NCBI GenBank assembly: GCA_003019535.1 | Contig: NEXG01000010.1 | Coordinates: forward strand, 26,487 to 63,163 | Direction of reading: 5' to 3' | Length of the DNA: 36,677 nucleotides | From: Candidatus Marsarchaeota G2 archaeon ECH_B_1 | Lineage (GTDB): Archaea > Thermoproteota > Thermoprotei_A > Marsarchaeales > Marsarchaeaceae | In this document: one piece after another, positions 14,170-23,911 of the stretch | Layout: each line of letters starts with the position of its first letter | How positions within the stretch are numbered: the stretch's first letter is position 1 | Translations under genes and position numbers: made by a program | Notes under the pieces: model-generated | What the model saw: only the letters and a program-made list of their open reading frames with translations | What the model was told of the DNA's origin: nothing | The model's database searches: none

Positions 14170-16059
14170 ATGGACGAAAAGAATACGCCTTATATTTACA
14201 TAGCTGTGTTCGCGGTGGCTTTTCTAGTAGCTCTGGCTGCCTATAGCCCTACCGTTAGGTCGCAGACATCTTCAAGCACTTTTATAATAGGCTATGGTGG
14301 GACGCCTTTCGACACCTTTAACCCGTTTACAACCTACACTGTGGTCTCAACCATGTCGACTTTAGACGTGTATGACTACCTGGTGAGGTATAATAGCACT
14401 TTTTCACCTGTGGTTCCCGACCTCGCCTACAAGTGGGAGGTGTTCCCGAATAACTCGGCTGCAGAGTTTTGGCTTGTGCGGAACGCTACTTGGAGTGACG
14501 GTGTGCCGGTCACAGCGCAGGATGTGATATACAGCTTTGAGGTGGCGAATAACAGCGCGTCTAGGCTTCAGCCGCAGGTGTCCATAATAACCTCGATACA
14601 GGCTCCTAATAACTATACTGTTATCTTCCACTATCACCCCACTGTTCTGTTTATGGCGTACACCGCGGCGGCCGTGCCAATAGTGCCTGAGCATGTTTGG
14701 ATTAAATATGTTCCGAATCCGTCAAACTCTACTGCTCTGACTGACTACCAGGATTATCCGTTGGTTAGTAGTGGGCCGTTTGAGGTAACCAACTATGTGC
14801 AGGGGCAGTATATTGAGCTCACAGCTAACCCCAACTATTTCTATGTGTCTATGCGCCCACACATTCAGCACATCATAGTGCAGTTCTTCAAGGACACTAA
14901 TAGCATGGTTGAAGCCTTGGAGGCTGGGCAGATTGATGCTGTAGCACCAACGATACTTCCATCCCAAGTCAAGACGCTTGAAGGGTACCCCAATATTCGC
15001 GTGGTAGTTGAACCAGGTGAAGAGTTCTGGTATATCGCTGTTAACGTGTATCCCTATGGTCACGGTAACCCCACGCTAAAAGATATTCATGTGAGGCAAG
15101 CGCTTGCGCACGCGATAAACTACACTGAGCTTGCCCAGGTTGTCTGGCAGGGCTACGCAACACCCGCTGGGGGTCTACTACCCGTGGGTAACAAGTTCTA
15201 TGATCCCAACCTCACACCTTATCAATTCAACCTCACACTCGCAAACCAGATACTTAATGATGCCGGCTACAAGATGGGTCCTAACGGGGTGAGGGTGAGC
15301 CCCAGCGGCATCCCGCTTTCATATACACTCTACGTGATAAACGAAGCGCCCGAGGAAGTTGAGGCGGCGAACATAATAGCTGGGTGGTGGAGTGAGATTG
15401 GTGTTAAGGCCACGGTTGACGCCGTTGATGCCGGTACACTTGCCAGCATCATCTGGCCGAACTTTACCCAAGACTTCGACTTGTGGGACTGGTTCACGTC
15501 ACCCGCCTTACCCACATTGCTCGATGTCTTCCTCTCCAATCAAACCGAGACTGGTACATCGGATAGTGGTTACAATAATTCTGCGTATGATGCGCTTTAT
15601 GGACAGATGATTACTGCCACAAACTATACGACGGTGTACAAGGACGCCTACGAGTTGCAGCAGATGCTCTACCAGGATTTACCCTACATTATGCTCTACT
15701 ATGTGAAGTCGATTGAAGCCTACAACTCACAGGCCTTCACTGGCTACTTCGACAACATGACTGGGGGGCCATTCTCAGATGTTAACTGGTACACCTTCAT
15801 AGACCTCCAACCCGCAAGCTCGCCGCAGAGCTCCTCTACAACCGTGCAGCAGTCTTCTTCGACATCGTCCGTGAGCACGCAGTCTTCATCTTCGTCAAGC
15901 CCACAAGCATCATCGAGTAGCACATCGTCTGCACCATCACCGTCAACCACATCGTCAGGAGCGATATCCACGCCGCTTATAGCTGGTGTAGTTGTCTTAG
16001 TTGTCATAGTGGTGTTGGTAGTTGTGGCGCTTTCTTTGAGACGGAGGCCAACAACGTAG
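14170..16059 (+). CDS. ABC transporter substrate-binding protein, family 5 (DppA/OppA-like)
   Basis: 629 residues. A hydrophobic N-terminal helix (YIYIAVFAVAFLVALAAY) acts as signal or anchor. The family-5 binding fold follows, with WEVFPNN, ATWSDGVPVTAQDVIYSFE, VSSGPFEVTNY, DIHVRQALAHAINY and similar blocks. From about residue 550 comes a Ser/Thr/Gln-rich linker of about 50 residues, then a C-terminal transmembrane helix (IAGVVVLVVIVVLVVVALSL) and an RRR tail. This design tethers the binding domain outside the membrane on a probably glycosylated stalk; many N-x-S/T sites are visible. Family-5 proteins bind peptides, nickel or, in thermophilic archaea, often oligosaccharides; ligand unknown. 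First gene of the operon. Confidence 0.92.
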   Translation: MDEKNTPYIYIAVFAVAFLVALAAYSPTVRSQTSSSTFIIGYGGTPFDTFNPFTTYTVVSTMSTLDVYDYLVRYNSTFSPVVPDLAYKWEVFPNNSAAEFWLVRNATWSDGVPVTAQDVIYSFEVANNSASRLQPQVSIITSIQAPNNYTVIFHYHPTVLFMAYTAAAVPIVPEHVWIKYVPNPSNSTALTDYQDYPLVSSGPFEVTNYVQGQYIELTANPNYFYVSMRPHIQHIIVQFFKDTNSMVEALEAGQIDAVAPTILPSQVKTLEGYPNIRVVVEPGEEFWYIAVNVYPYGHGNPTLKDIHVRQALAHAINYTELAQVVWQGYATPAGGLLPVGNKFYDPNLTPYQFNLTLANQILNDAGYKMGPNGVRVSPSGIPLSYTLYVINEAPEEVEAANIIAGWWSEIGVKATVDAVDAGTLASIIWPNFTQDFDLWDWFTSPALPTLLDVFLSNQTETGTSDSGYNNSAYDALYGQMITATNYTTVYKDAYELQQMLYQDLPYIMLYYVKSIEAYNSQAFTGYFDNMTGGPFSDVNWYTFIDLQPASSPQSSSTTVQQSSSTSSVSTQSSSSSSPQASSSSTSSAPSPSTTSSGAISTPLIAGVVVLVVIVVLVVVALSLRRRPTT

Positions 16060-17030
16060 TGAGGATGGGAAGATACATAGCTAAGAGGGCTTTGACCTCC
16101 ATCATCACTTTTTTTGCTGTTCTCGTCCTAACATTCATCCTCTTCAGGCTTCTACCGGGCAACCCTGTTCTACTCCTATTCAGAAATCCCCAGCTCACCC
16201 AGCAGCAGATAGCTCAACTCTCGGCTCAGTTCGGTTTGAATCGACCCCTCTACGAACAGTTTATCCTATTCATCGTGAATGTTTTCAGGGGTAACTTGGG
16301 TCTCTCCTTCTATTATAGAGCGCCTGTAACCCAGGTTTTGTTCCCAGCTCTCCTCAACTCCATAATCTTAATCCTCCCTTCAACTATACTCGCAATCCTC
16401 ATAGGCGTCGGCCTGGGCGTGATCTCGGGGTGGAAGAGAAACACGCTTACCGACATGGCCGTGCTATCTTCAAGCCTCGTGCTATATGCTATACCCACCT
16501 TTTGGCTGGGAATACTGCTCATCATGTTGGCTGTCAGAATAGGGGGTATACCCGTCTCGGGTATGCTCTCCATCGGTGTAAGCTTCACCTCCCCCACCCA
16601 ATACTTGGGAAACCTGCTCAGACACCTCCTGCTGCCAATGATTACCCTAACACTCGTCACACTGGGACAGTTCAGCATAATTATGCGTACGAGTGTGATA
16701 AACGAGTTGACGGAGGACTACGTTGTGGCGGCCTACGCTAAGGGGATGAGTGAGTCGAGGCTTATCAGGAAGCATGTTGTACCCAACGCCCTCCTCCCCA
16801 CAGTGTCGATTATAGCGATAAGCATCGGTACGGTTGTGGCGGGTGCTGTGCTCACTGAGACCGTGTTCTCGTGGCCGGGTGTGGGTACACTGATATACGA
16901 CTCGATCGCTAGGAGGGATTACCCCGTGCTCCAAGGCGCCTTCCTTATAGTGGCTCTCTCAGTGATTATCTCCAATTTTATCGCTGACCTTGTGTACGCA
17001 TACCTTGATCCTAGGGTGAAGTACTCTTGA
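16059..17030 (+). CDS. ABC transporter permease, DppB/OppB-like
   Basis: 323 residues with six hydrophobic helices. The N-terminus is typical of DppB (YIAKRALTSIITFFAVLVLTFILFRLLPGNP), and the EAA cytoplasmic loop that contacts the ATPase is present (DYVVAAYAKGMSESRLIRKHVVPNALLP), followed by TVFSWPGVGTLIYDSI. It forms the transmembrane pore with the next gene. Start GTG at 16059 overlaps the TAG of the binding-protein gene by one base; ATG at 16065 is an alternative. The 3' end overlaps the next start by four bases. Confidence 0.93.
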   Translation: MRMGRYIAKRALTSIITFFAVLVLTFILFRLLPGNPVLLLFRNPQLTQQQIAQLSAQFGLNRPLYEQFILFIVNVFRGNLGLSFYYRAPVTQVLFPALLNSIILILPSTILAILIGVGLGVISGWKRNTLTDMAVLSSSLVLYAIPTFWLGILLIMLAVRIGGIPVSGMLSIGVSFTSPTQYLGNLLRHLLLPMITLTLVTLGQFSIIMRTSVINELTEDYVVAAYAKGMSESRLIRKHVVPNALLPTVSIIAISIGTVVAGAVLTETVFSWPGVGTLIYDSIARRDYPVLQGAFLIVALSVIISNFIADLVYAYLDPRVKYS

Positions 17031-17890
17031 GCGCTCACTCAACTCTGAGGAGATATCTCGGTAATAGGAAGGGCTCGCTGGGTCTCGCGATACTAGTGGT
17101 GTTGGTGTTTATGGCGGTGCTTGCACCAGTGATATCCCCATATAAAGCCACCCAGATTGACCCCACCGCCATACTTCAGCCCCCCTCCCCCAAGCATCTG
17201 CTTGGTACAAACGAGGTGGGTGAAGATATTTTATCGTTGATAATTTGGGGCTCGAGGATCTCACTCCTAGTGGGTTTTCTTGCAACCTTTGTGGCTGTGC
17301 TTGTGGGGACCGCTGTGGGTGTTGTGGCGGGGTATATTGGCGGATTCACCGATGAGGCTCTAATGAGGATAACTGATTTCTTCTTGGTTATACCAGCAGT
17401 TGTGCTCGCGATTGTTGTAGCCGCGCTGCTCGGTAACACATTGCTCAACGTGATTCTGATAATTGGGTTGCTTAGCTGGCCCTCCACAGCGAGGGTTGTC
17501 CGCTCCGCCACGCTTGTCTATAAACAGATGCCCTTCGTTGAGGCGAGTAAGTGTGCTGGAGCTGGCACAGCCTACATACTTAGGAGGCATATTCTCCCCA
17601 ATGTGCTACCTCTTGTGTACGCTAACACCTCGCTCACAATAGCCAACTCCATTTTCACGCAGGCAGCCTTGGTTTTCTTGGGTGTGGGTGATATAAACGA
17701 TATAAGCTGGGGGCAGATTCTTCACTTCGCATATGCCTCGGGTGCTATAACCGCGGGTGACTACTGGTATGCTATCCCACCCGGCCTAATGATTGTTGTT
17801 GCCGTGCTCGGCTTCGCCCTCACAGGGTACGCACTGGATGAAGTGTTGAACCCCAAGCTTAAGGCTGGTGTTGTTTTTGAGTCTGCTTGA
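17027..17890 (+). CDS. ABC transporter permease, DppC/OppC-like
   Basis: 287 residues, the second membrane subunit. DppC signatures: an N-terminal helix followed by QPPSPKHLLGTNEVGEDILS, five further helices, and the EAA loop PFVEASKCAGAGTAYILRRHILPNVLP. It starts with TTG inside TTGA, sharing four bases with the stop of the dppB-like gene, so translation is coupled. The tail ALDEVLNPKLK is typical of the family. Confidence 0.92.
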   Translation: MSAHSTLRRYLGNRKGSLGLAILVVLVFMAVLAPVISPYKATQIDPTAILQPPSPKHLLGTNEVGEDILSLIIWGSRISLLVGFLATFVAVLVGTAVGVVAGYIGGFTDEALMRITDFFLVIPAVVLAIVVAALLGNTLLNVILIIGLLSWPSTARVVRSATLVYKQMPFVEASKCAGAGTAYILRRHILPNVLPLVYANTSLTIANSIFTQAALVFLGVGDINDISWGQILHFAYASGAITAGDYWYAIPPGLMIVVAVLGFALTGYALDEVLNPKLKAGVVFESA

Positions 17891-18854
17891 TATCGAAAAT
17901 CTAAAGGTGTACTTTGCGACGCGTGCTGGTATCGTCAGGGCGGTTGACGGGGTTGACCTCAACGTCGGCATAGGTGAAGTGCTTGGTTTAGCGGGTGAGT
18001 CTGGCTCGGGTAAAACCACTCTCGGCTACGCTTTGATGCGTGTTCTCCCACGCAACGCTAAACTCGATGGTAGAATAATCTTCGAGGGTAGGGACCTGCT
18101 CTCGTTTAGTGCAACCGAATTTAACAGGGTGAGGGGTAGGGAGATAGCTATGGTTTTTCAAGGTTCGATGAATAGTCTTAATCCCGTTGTAAGGGTTGAG
18201 GATCAGGTTGCTGAGCCCCTCATCCTGCATGGTGGTTTGAGTGAAGATGAAGCCAAGAAGAGGGCTAGGGAACTCTTAGCTGAGGTGGGTGTTAGTGAAG
18301 ATAAGGCCAAGAGTTATCCTCATGAGCTCAGCGGTGGGCTCAAGCAGCGTGTAGCGATAGCCATGGCCATCTCCACGCGACCAAAACTTCTCATAGCTGA
18401 TGAGCCAACCACCGCGCTCGATGTGGTCACACAGGCTCAGATACTCAGGCTAATCAGCGAGCTCAGAGACAGGTTTGGGCTGAGCGTGATAATGATAAGC
18501 CACGACTTATCTCTCCTATCAGAGGTGTGTGACAGGCTTGCTATAATGTACGCTGGAAAAATAGTGGAGGTTGGCAGTAAAGTTGAGGTTGTGAACACGC
18601 CTGAGCACCCCTACACCCAGGCGCTCTTAGCGTCAATACCCAGCGTTGAACGAGTGGGTGTGGACAGCCCATCCATCCCGGGTGAGCCACCTGACCCCAT
18701 TAATCCTCCGAGTGGGTGCAGGTTTATGCCTCGCTGTGCGTATGCCAGAAGTGAATGTAAAGAGTTTAATGGCTACCTTTACGAGTTGAGCTCAACTCAC
18801 AGGGCTGCGTGTGTTCTGGTTGGAGGTAAACCCATTGAGCGAGTACCTCGTTAG
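17877..18854 (+). CDS. ABC transporter ATPase, DppD/OppD-like
   Basis: About 325 residues. Walker [10 protein letters not shown] (approx. 40-48), signature LSGGLKQR, Walker [13 protein letters not shown] and switch His in MISHD are all present. The C-terminal oligopeptide-transporter domain has the Cys-rich [15 protein letters not shown], which in related proteins binds an Fe-S cluster. TTG 17877 ([13 protein letters not shown]) is my start because the family's first strand begins there; a GTG at 17868 would add three residues. The start overlaps the dppC-like gene. Confidence 0.92.
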   Translation: MSLLDIENLKVYFATRAGIVRAVDGVDLNVGIGEVLGLAGESGSGKTTLGYALMRVLPRNAKLDGRIIFEGRDLLSFSATEFNRVRGREIAMVFQGSMNSLNPVVRVEDQVAEPLILHGGLSEDEAKKRARELLAEVGVSEDKAKSYPHELSGGLKQRVAIAMAISTRPKLLIADEPTTALDVVTQAQILRLISELRDRFGLSVIMISHDLSLLSEVCDRLAIMYAGKIVEVGSKVEVVNTPEHPYTQALLASIPSVERVGVDSPSIPGEPPDPINPPSGCRFMPRCAYARSECKEFNGYLYELSSTHRAACVLVGGKPIERVPR

Positions 18855-19839
18855 CGGGGTTAAACTCACAAAGCACTTCGAGTCTAGGAGGTCACCCATA
18901 GAGTTCCTCACTGGTAGGAGGCCTCCACCCATACGTGCAGTTGACGGTGTGAACATAGAAATCCAGCGGGGTGAGATCCTAGCCCTCGTGGGTGAGTCTG
19001 GCTCGGGTAAGACCACCCTCGGCCGCCTCCTACTCCTCCTCGAGAAACCCACATCGGGTGAGGTGTGGTTTGACGGTCAGAGAATCGATAACGTGGGGAG
19101 CCGCACTCTGAGGGCTTATAGGAGGAGGATGCAGATGATATACCAGGACCCATATGGATCACTCAACCCGAAGCTCAGGGTGTCGGAGATAGTATCCGAA
19201 CCACTTAGAGTCAATGGTATCGAGGTTAAAAAAGATAGACTCGCAGAGTACCTTGCGGTATCTGGCCTACGCCCCCCAGAGAAGTTTCTTGACCGCTACC
19301 CTCACGAGTTGAGTGGTGGTCAGAGGCAGCGGGTTGCTATAGCGCGTGCAATGATATTGGAACCCGAGTTCGTCGTGGCAGATGAGCCCGTGTCCATGCT
19401 CGATGTCTCTCTTAGATCCGAGATACTTGGCGTTATAAAGAGGTTCAACCAGATGCTCAAAACAAGCTTTCTACTTATAACACACGACTTAGCCGTGGCT
19501 GCACAGGTCTCGTCGAGGATAATGGTGATGTATCTTGGGAGGGTTGTCGAGGAGGGGGACACTCTGGGGGTTTTGAGGAGACCAAAGCACCCCTACACTC
19601 AGACGCTTCTCTCAGTTGTGCCGAGGCTAGGCGGCTCACTGCCCAAGACGCTTCCCAAAGGCGAGATCCCAAGCGCCAAAAACATCCCGTCGGGTTGCCG
19701 TTTCCACACACGCTGCGCGTATGCTCTCCCAGTGTGCTCGACGGATGAGCCGGAGCTGAGACTGGTAGATGGGTCACACGTTTCATGCCACTTTGCAGAG
19801 CAGATACTCAGTGGTTCGACCAAGCAGAGCACATCATAG
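18835..19839 (+). CDS. ABC transporter ATPase, DppF/OppF-like
   Basis: About 334 residues. Walker [10 protein letters not shown] (approx. 53-61), signature LSGGQRQR, Walker [13 protein letters not shown], switch His in LITHD, and the C-terminal domain with [15 protein letters not shown]. It pairs with the DppD-like ATPase to energise import. TTG 18835 ([11 protein letters not shown]) is preferred because GGAGGT lies 8 nt upstream; GTG 18811 is possible. It overlaps the previous gene by 20 bases and is the last gene of the operon, converging on the metal-receptor-like gene seven bases later. Confidence 0.92.
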   Translation: MSEYLVSGVKLTKHFESRRSPIEFLTGRRPPPIRAVDGVNIEIQRGEILALVGESGSGKTTLGRLLLLLEKPTSGEVWFDGQRIDNVGSRTLRAYRRRMQMIYQDPYGSLNPKLRVSEIVSEPLRVNGIEVKKDRLAEYLAVSGLRPPEKFLDRYPHELSGGQRQRVAIARAMILEPEFVVADEPVSMLDVSLRSEILGVIKRFNQMLKTSFLLITHDLAVAAQVSSRIMVMYLGRVVEEGDTLGVLRRPKHPYTQTLLSVVPRLGGSLPKTLPKGEIPSAKNIPSGCRFHTRCAYALPVCSTDEPELRLVDGSHVSCHFAEQILSGSTKQSTS

Positions 19840-19846
19840 ACGGTGC

Positions 19847-20677
19847 TCATGTGTTCGAGAAGTGGATGGTGCTGTCAAGCCAGGGTATCGCTTTTAAGAT
19901 GAAGCTTGGGCCGTGATGTGCGAGGAAGTCGTAGGGGGCGGGTGTTATGTACACTCTACCATGAGTGAGGGCCGATAGTTTCGACCAGCCTCTGGTGCCA
20001 AGCATGTCCAAGACCTCCCCAAGTGTTTTAGACCTGAACATCTTCGGTTCGTAGATTATAACTTCTGGGTCACGCTGGAGCACCACGTCGAAATCGGGCT
20101 TCTCCCACTCGCAGGCGTGGTCCGCGAAGATGTTCCTTGCCCCAACTATGCTCAGCGCATCAGTGATATAGCTGTAGGCTCCGAATGTGACTGGGCCACC
20201 CAAGTCCACCTCCACGTACACACTCGGCGTGGTCTGAATGTCCCTGACGTGTTGGGCGAGTGTTCTTAGCATTCCCTTTGCGATCACCCTCGCTCTGTCC
20301 TGCTCGTTCACAACGAGGCCAACCTTTACCACCATATCCACTATTGAGTTCACGCTTACTGGGAGCTCGACCACGTAGGTGGGGTAGAGCTGTGAGAGTT
20401 GGGCTGCGAGCTTCCTCTGATAACCGCTTGTCAGGAAGATGAGTTGGGGGTTGAGAACCCTAAGTTTTTCGAGATTCGTGGTGCTATAGCTCCCGAGCAC
20501 GGGTTTTTTACGCGCCTCAGCGGGGTGGACATCGAAGGCGCTCACACCCACAACACGCTCACCTAAACCGAGCATGAAGAGTGTTTCAGTAACGGCTGGG
20601 CTGAGGCTCACAATTCTTTCAATCCGCTCCGGTAGCTCAAGTTCGCGTGAGGTTATCTCACAGTAAATCTTCCTCAC
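19847..20677 (-). CDS. BtuF/FhuD-like periplasmic-binding-fold protein without signal peptide
   Basis: 276 residues of the helical-backbone metal receptor superfamily: RIVSLSPAVTETLFMLGLGERVVGVSAFDVHP, KPVLGSYSTTNLEKLRVLNPQLIFLTSGYQ, then the long connecting helix and GARNIFADHACEWEKPDFDVVLQRDPEVIIYEP. Relatives bind cobalamin, haem or iron chelates outside the cell. No hydrophobic leader, lipobox Cys or membrane anchor is present; the reading starts MRKIYCEITSRELELP, so the protein appears cytoplasmic. Start GTG 20677, with a TATA-like block at 20697-20708. It lies 182 nt downstream of hemE on the same strand, which suggests tetrapyrrole-related binding, but that is only inference from position. 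Confidence 0.8.
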   Translation of the reverse strand: MRKIYCEITSRELELPERIERIVSLSPAVTETLFMLGLGERVVGVSAFDVHPAEARKKPVLGSYSTTNLEKLRVLNPQLIFLTSGYQRKLAAQLSQLYPTYVVELPVSVNSIVDMVVKVGLVVNEQDRARVIAKGMLRTLAQHVRDIQTTPSVYVEVDLGGPVTFGAYSYITDALSIVGARNIFADHACEWEKPDFDVVLQRDPEVIIYEPKMFRSKTLGEVLDMLGTRGWSKLSALTHGRVYITPAPYDFLAHHGPSFILKAIPWLDSTIHFSNT

Positions 20678-20696
20678 TCTACAACACTCTCCAAGG

Positions 20697-20708
20697 TCTT
20701 ATAGCTAA
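20697..20708 (-). promoter_or_regulatory. Possible TATA box of the BtuF-like gene
   Basis: On the minus strand TAGCTATAAGAC, centred about 26 nt before the GTG at 20677. It suggests the gene has its own promoter rather than relying on hemE read-through. Confidence 0.4.
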
Positions 20709-20859
20709 ACAAAGAATGTGGGTGTTGATACATTTCCCTCGGCGATAAACTTTATTGTTAGCTCTTGGCACGTGTCCCCGAAGCCCAAGCGTGGGGGTGC
20801 TGTTGCGATGGCGGAGTGTATGGCTATGTGTTATATACATTGTGCCGCTCTCACCGTGC

Positions 20860-21870
20860 TCACCGCTCGGTGTGAGTGTGGACGAAGTCAACCACGGCTT
20901 TCACCACCGCTGGGTCTGTTTGTGGGAGCACGCCGTGGCCTAGGTTGAATACGTGGCCGGGTCTGTTTGACACGTCGTTGAGTATGCTCTTTGCTTCTTT
21001 TAGTGCTATTCCCTGTCCGCCTAGGAGTGTTGATGGGTCGAGGTTACCCTGCACACTCTTCTTACCTACTTCCCTCCACGCCACGCCTATGTTTACACGC
21101 CAGTCGATGCCAAGAACGTCGAATTCTAGGTCGGAGAGCTCTTGAAGTAGGCCGGCTATGGAGGTCCCAAAGTATATTCTTGGGACACCCACTATCTCTG
21201 CGAGGATTTGTTGGACGTATGGCTTCACGTATTCCCTGAAGTCGTTTGGGCTCAGCGCGCCCACCCAGCTGTCGAATAGCTGTAAAACCTCTACGCCATG
21301 TCTCACTTGAGCTTTAAGGTAAGCGATAACCGTCTCCATAACGTTTTTCATAAGGCTTCCCCATGCTTCCGTGTTCCTATACATGAAACTCTTAGTCTGC
21401 TCGAATGCACGTGAGTATTGGCCCTCAATCAGATAGGAGGCTAGGGTGAAGGGTGCACCCGCGAAGCCTATTACCGGCACGTTAGGCAATGTCTCCCTTA
21501 GTAGCTCGATTTGTCTATAGATGAACGTGAGGTCCTCAGCCCGACCAGGAAAGATGTGACCAACACTATCTGGCGTCCGAAGTGGCTCGCGGATAACTGG
21601 TCCAACACCCTCTTCTAGTTCGAGGTTTACACCCATAGTGGTGAGGGGTAAAATTATATCTGAGAACACTATGGCTCCGTCGAAACCGAAGCGTAAAACC
21701 GGTTCAGATGCGACCTTGGCCGCAAGCTGTGGGCTACGTATTATCTCTAGTAGGCTGTGGGCTCGACGTAGCTCCCTGTAGCCTGGGAGGTAGCGCCCCG
21801 CCTGCCTCATGAACCACACGGGCGTACAATCAGTCTCCTCACCTAAACACGCTTTAATAAGGCGCTGCAT
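20860..21870 (-). CDS. hemE: Uroporphyrinogen decarboxylase
   Basis: 336 residues, normal length for HemE. The active-site segment PVWFMRQAGRYLPGYRELR (residues 17-35) has the conserved Arg pair that binds substrate carboxylates; FSDIILP has the catalytic Asp. Other blocks are GFAGAPFTLASYLIEG, LQLFDSWVGALSP and a C-terminal FNLGHGVLPQTDP with the conserved His. The enzyme removes four carboxyl groups from uroporphyrinogen III to make coproporphyrinogen III in the cytoplasm, the route to classical haem. No other haem-synthesis gene is in the window. ATG start. Confidence 0.96.
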   Translation of the reverse strand: MQRLIKACLGEETDCTPVWFMRQAGRYLPGYRELRRAHSLLEIIRSPQLAAKVASEPVLRFGFDGAIVFSDIILPLTTMGVNLELEEGVGPVIREPLRTPDSVGHIFPGRAEDLTFIYRQIELLRETLPNVPVIGFAGAPFTLASYLIEGQYSRAFEQTKSFMYRNTEAWGSLMKNVMETVIAYLKAQVRHGVEVLQLFDSWVGALSPNDFREYVKPYVQQILAEIVGVPRIYFGTSIAGLLQELSDLEFDVLGIDWRVNIGVAWREVGKKSVQGNLDPSTLLGGQGIALKEAKSILNDVSNRPGHVFNLGHGVLPQTDPAVVKAVVDFVHTHTER

Positions 21871-21998
21871 TAAAAGTATTAATCAGCCAATCAACAAAAG
21901 AGTTACTTAGGATTGATACACTCTGGGTAACAAACACAAGGTGCGTGGCTGGGTGTGCTGTTTCGTTGCCAGGACTCCGTCTGAAAATGAGGGAAGCT

Positions 21999-22009
21999 TT
22001 TTATATAAG
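21999..22009 (+). promoter_or_regulatory. TATA box of the citramalate synthase gene
   Basis: TTTTATATAAG, 27-37 nt before the GTG at 22036; a very good match that supports the GTG as a leaderless start. Confidence 0.6.
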
Positions 22010-22035
22010 TTTGTCAAATGTATACGCTATGACTG

Positions 22036-23604
22036 GTGGTAACCAAATCAGATAGGGTTGAGGTCTTGGATACCTCTTTAAGGGATGGTTCGCAGGGTGT
22101 GGGCGTGTCCTTTTCTTTGAAGGATAAGCTAAGGCTTGCTGAGCTCCTCGACAAGTTGGGCTTTGACTATGTCGAGGGGGGTTGGCCCGGTTCTAACCCT
22201 AAGGATGAGGAGTTTTTCAGGGAGGCTAAGAAACTCTCTCTGAGCAGGGCGCGCCTCGCAGCGTTCGGGAGCACTAGGAGGAAGGGTGTCAGACCATCGG
22301 AGGACGTGAGTCTTCAGGCGATACTTGACGCGGATGTCCCTGTGGGTGTGCTCTTCGGTAAGTGTTGGCTTGTCCACGTCAACAAGGTGCTGGGTGTCAC
22401 ACCGGAGGAGAATGTGGAGATGGTGTATGAGAGTGTGGCCTACTTGAAGTCCCACGGCCTAAAGGTTGTCTTCGACGCGGAGCACTTCTATCAGGGCTAC
22501 TATGATAACCCAGAGTACGCGTTGAGTGTGCTGCGTACCGCTGAGGAAGCTGGTGCCGAGGTTGTTGTGCTGGCTGACACGAACGGCGGCATGCTACCCA
22601 ACCAAGTGTATAAGGCGACGCGTAGTGCGGCCTCAACGCTGAGGGGTAGATTGGGGTTACACATGCACAATGACTCCGGGTGCGCGGTCGCGAACACCGT
22701 TATGGGTGTGGTCGCCGGCGCCAGGCATGTTCAGGGCACGATTAACGGTATAGGTGAGAGGACTGGTAACGCTGACCTAGTCCAAGTAATCCCCGCTTTG
22801 AAGGTCAAGCTCGGCTTAGATGTGCTTGGAGAGGGTTCCCTAAGCGGTCTCAGAGAGGTCTCGAGGTGTGTGTTCGAGATGCTTGGAGCGCAGCCTCACC
22901 CCTATCAGCCCTATGTGGGTGAATTCGCCTTCGCCCATAAGGCGGGCGTACACGCGGACGCTGTGCTAAAGGCTCCCGAAGCGTACGAGCACATAGACCC
23001 CGCAGTCGTTGGCAACTCAAGGAGGATAGTGGTCTCCGAGCTTAGCGGGTCATCCAACCTTGTGAGCTACGCCAGGGAGATGCTCGGACTCGACCTACCA
23101 AAGACGGATGAAAGGTTGAAGAGGGCTTTCACCGAGATCAAAGCCAAGGAAAGGGAGGGCTATGCGTACGACTCGGCACCCATGTCCGCGCTACTAGTAA
23201 TAATGAAGCACCTCGGCCTGTGGTCGCAGCGTGTCAACATTGACTACTGGAAGGTTATCACCGAGGGTGGGACCTCGATAGCCATTATAAAGACCAATTC
23301 CCACATCGAGGCCGCGGAGGGTGTGGGCCCAGTGGCCGCGGTGGACCAGGCTCTGCGGAGGGCTCTCGAAAGAGAGTATCCCGAGCTAGCGGCCGTTAAG
23401 CTCACGGATTACCGCGTACTCATACCAGGCGAAGCCAAGGACACGCAAAGCGTTGTCAGAGTCACAGTCGAATTCAGTGACGGTGAAAGGAAGTGGAAGA
23501 CCATGGGTGTCTCAGCAAACGTAGTCGACGCCTCGGTAAAAGCCCTAGTTGACGGGCTCGACTACTACCTACAAACCCGCAACCAGCCACCCCGGCAAGG
23601 CTAA
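22036..23604 (+). CDS. cimA: (R)-citramalate synthase (CimA type)
   Basis: 522 residues. The HMGL-like TIM barrel has VLDTSLRDGSQG near the N-terminus (Asp12 and Arg16 at the active site), LADTNGGMLP, LGLHMHNDSGCAVAN with metal-binding His residues, and GTINGIGERTGNADL. The C-terminal LeuA-type regulatory domain starts near residue 400. The N-terminal pattern with YVEGGWPGSNPKD and FGSTRRKG is that of citramalate synthase rather than isopropylmalate synthase. The reaction is pyruvate + acetyl-CoA to citramalate, first step of the threonine-independent isoleucine pathway; the C-terminal domain normally gives isoleucine feedback inhibition. GTG start, 27 nt after a strong TATA box. Monocistronic. 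Confidence 0.9.
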   Translation: MVTKSDRVEVLDTSLRDGSQGVGVSFSLKDKLRLAELLDKLGFDYVEGGWPGSNPKDEEFFREAKKLSLSRARLAAFGSTRRKGVRPSEDVSLQAILDADVPVGVLFGKCWLVHVNKVLGVTPEENVEMVYESVAYLKSHGLKVVFDAEHFYQGYYDNPEYALSVLRTAEEAGAEVVVLADTNGGMLPNQVYKATRSAASTLRGRLGLHMHNDSGCAVANTVMGVVAGARHVQGTINGIGERTGNADLVQVIPALKVKLGLDVLGEGSLSGLREVSRCVFEMLGAQPHPYQPYVGEFAFAHKAGVHADAVLKAPEAYEHIDPAVVGNSRRIVVSELSGSSNLVSYAREMLGLDLPKTDERLKRAFTEIKAKEREGYAYDSAPMSALLVIMKHLGLWSQRVNIDYWKVITEGGTSIAIIKTNSHIEAAEGVGPVAAVDQALRRALEREYPELAAVKLTDYRVLIPGEAKDTQSVVRVTVEFSDGERKWKTMGVSANVVDASVKALVDGLDYYLQTRNQPPRQG

Positions 23605-23911
23605 GGCGGACTCGGGCTGGCTTGTTAGACCCATCTAGAAAGCGACAAAAAACAAATTTAAGCGGTACCATAAGGACCCAGATTTGGGATCTATCCTAGT
23701 ATGGATACGCTGGGAAGTGGAGAGTTGCTGCCATCATCATAGGATTCCACACGGGAATAACACTTTTTCTGGATACCGCTGGTTTCCGCCACACTGTAAA
23801 ACAACGATACATGGATGCGTAGGAGAGATAGTTGAAAATGTGGCTAGTGGTATTGGGGGGTTTTAGAAGGTTAATGTGGGGCTTATTAGTCCCAATCTAA
23901 TAATAGTTTTT

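Noticed and set aside
15744-16007. Acidic open frame on the minus strand
   Set aside because: It is the complement of the Ser/Thr-rich stalk codons of the binding protein.
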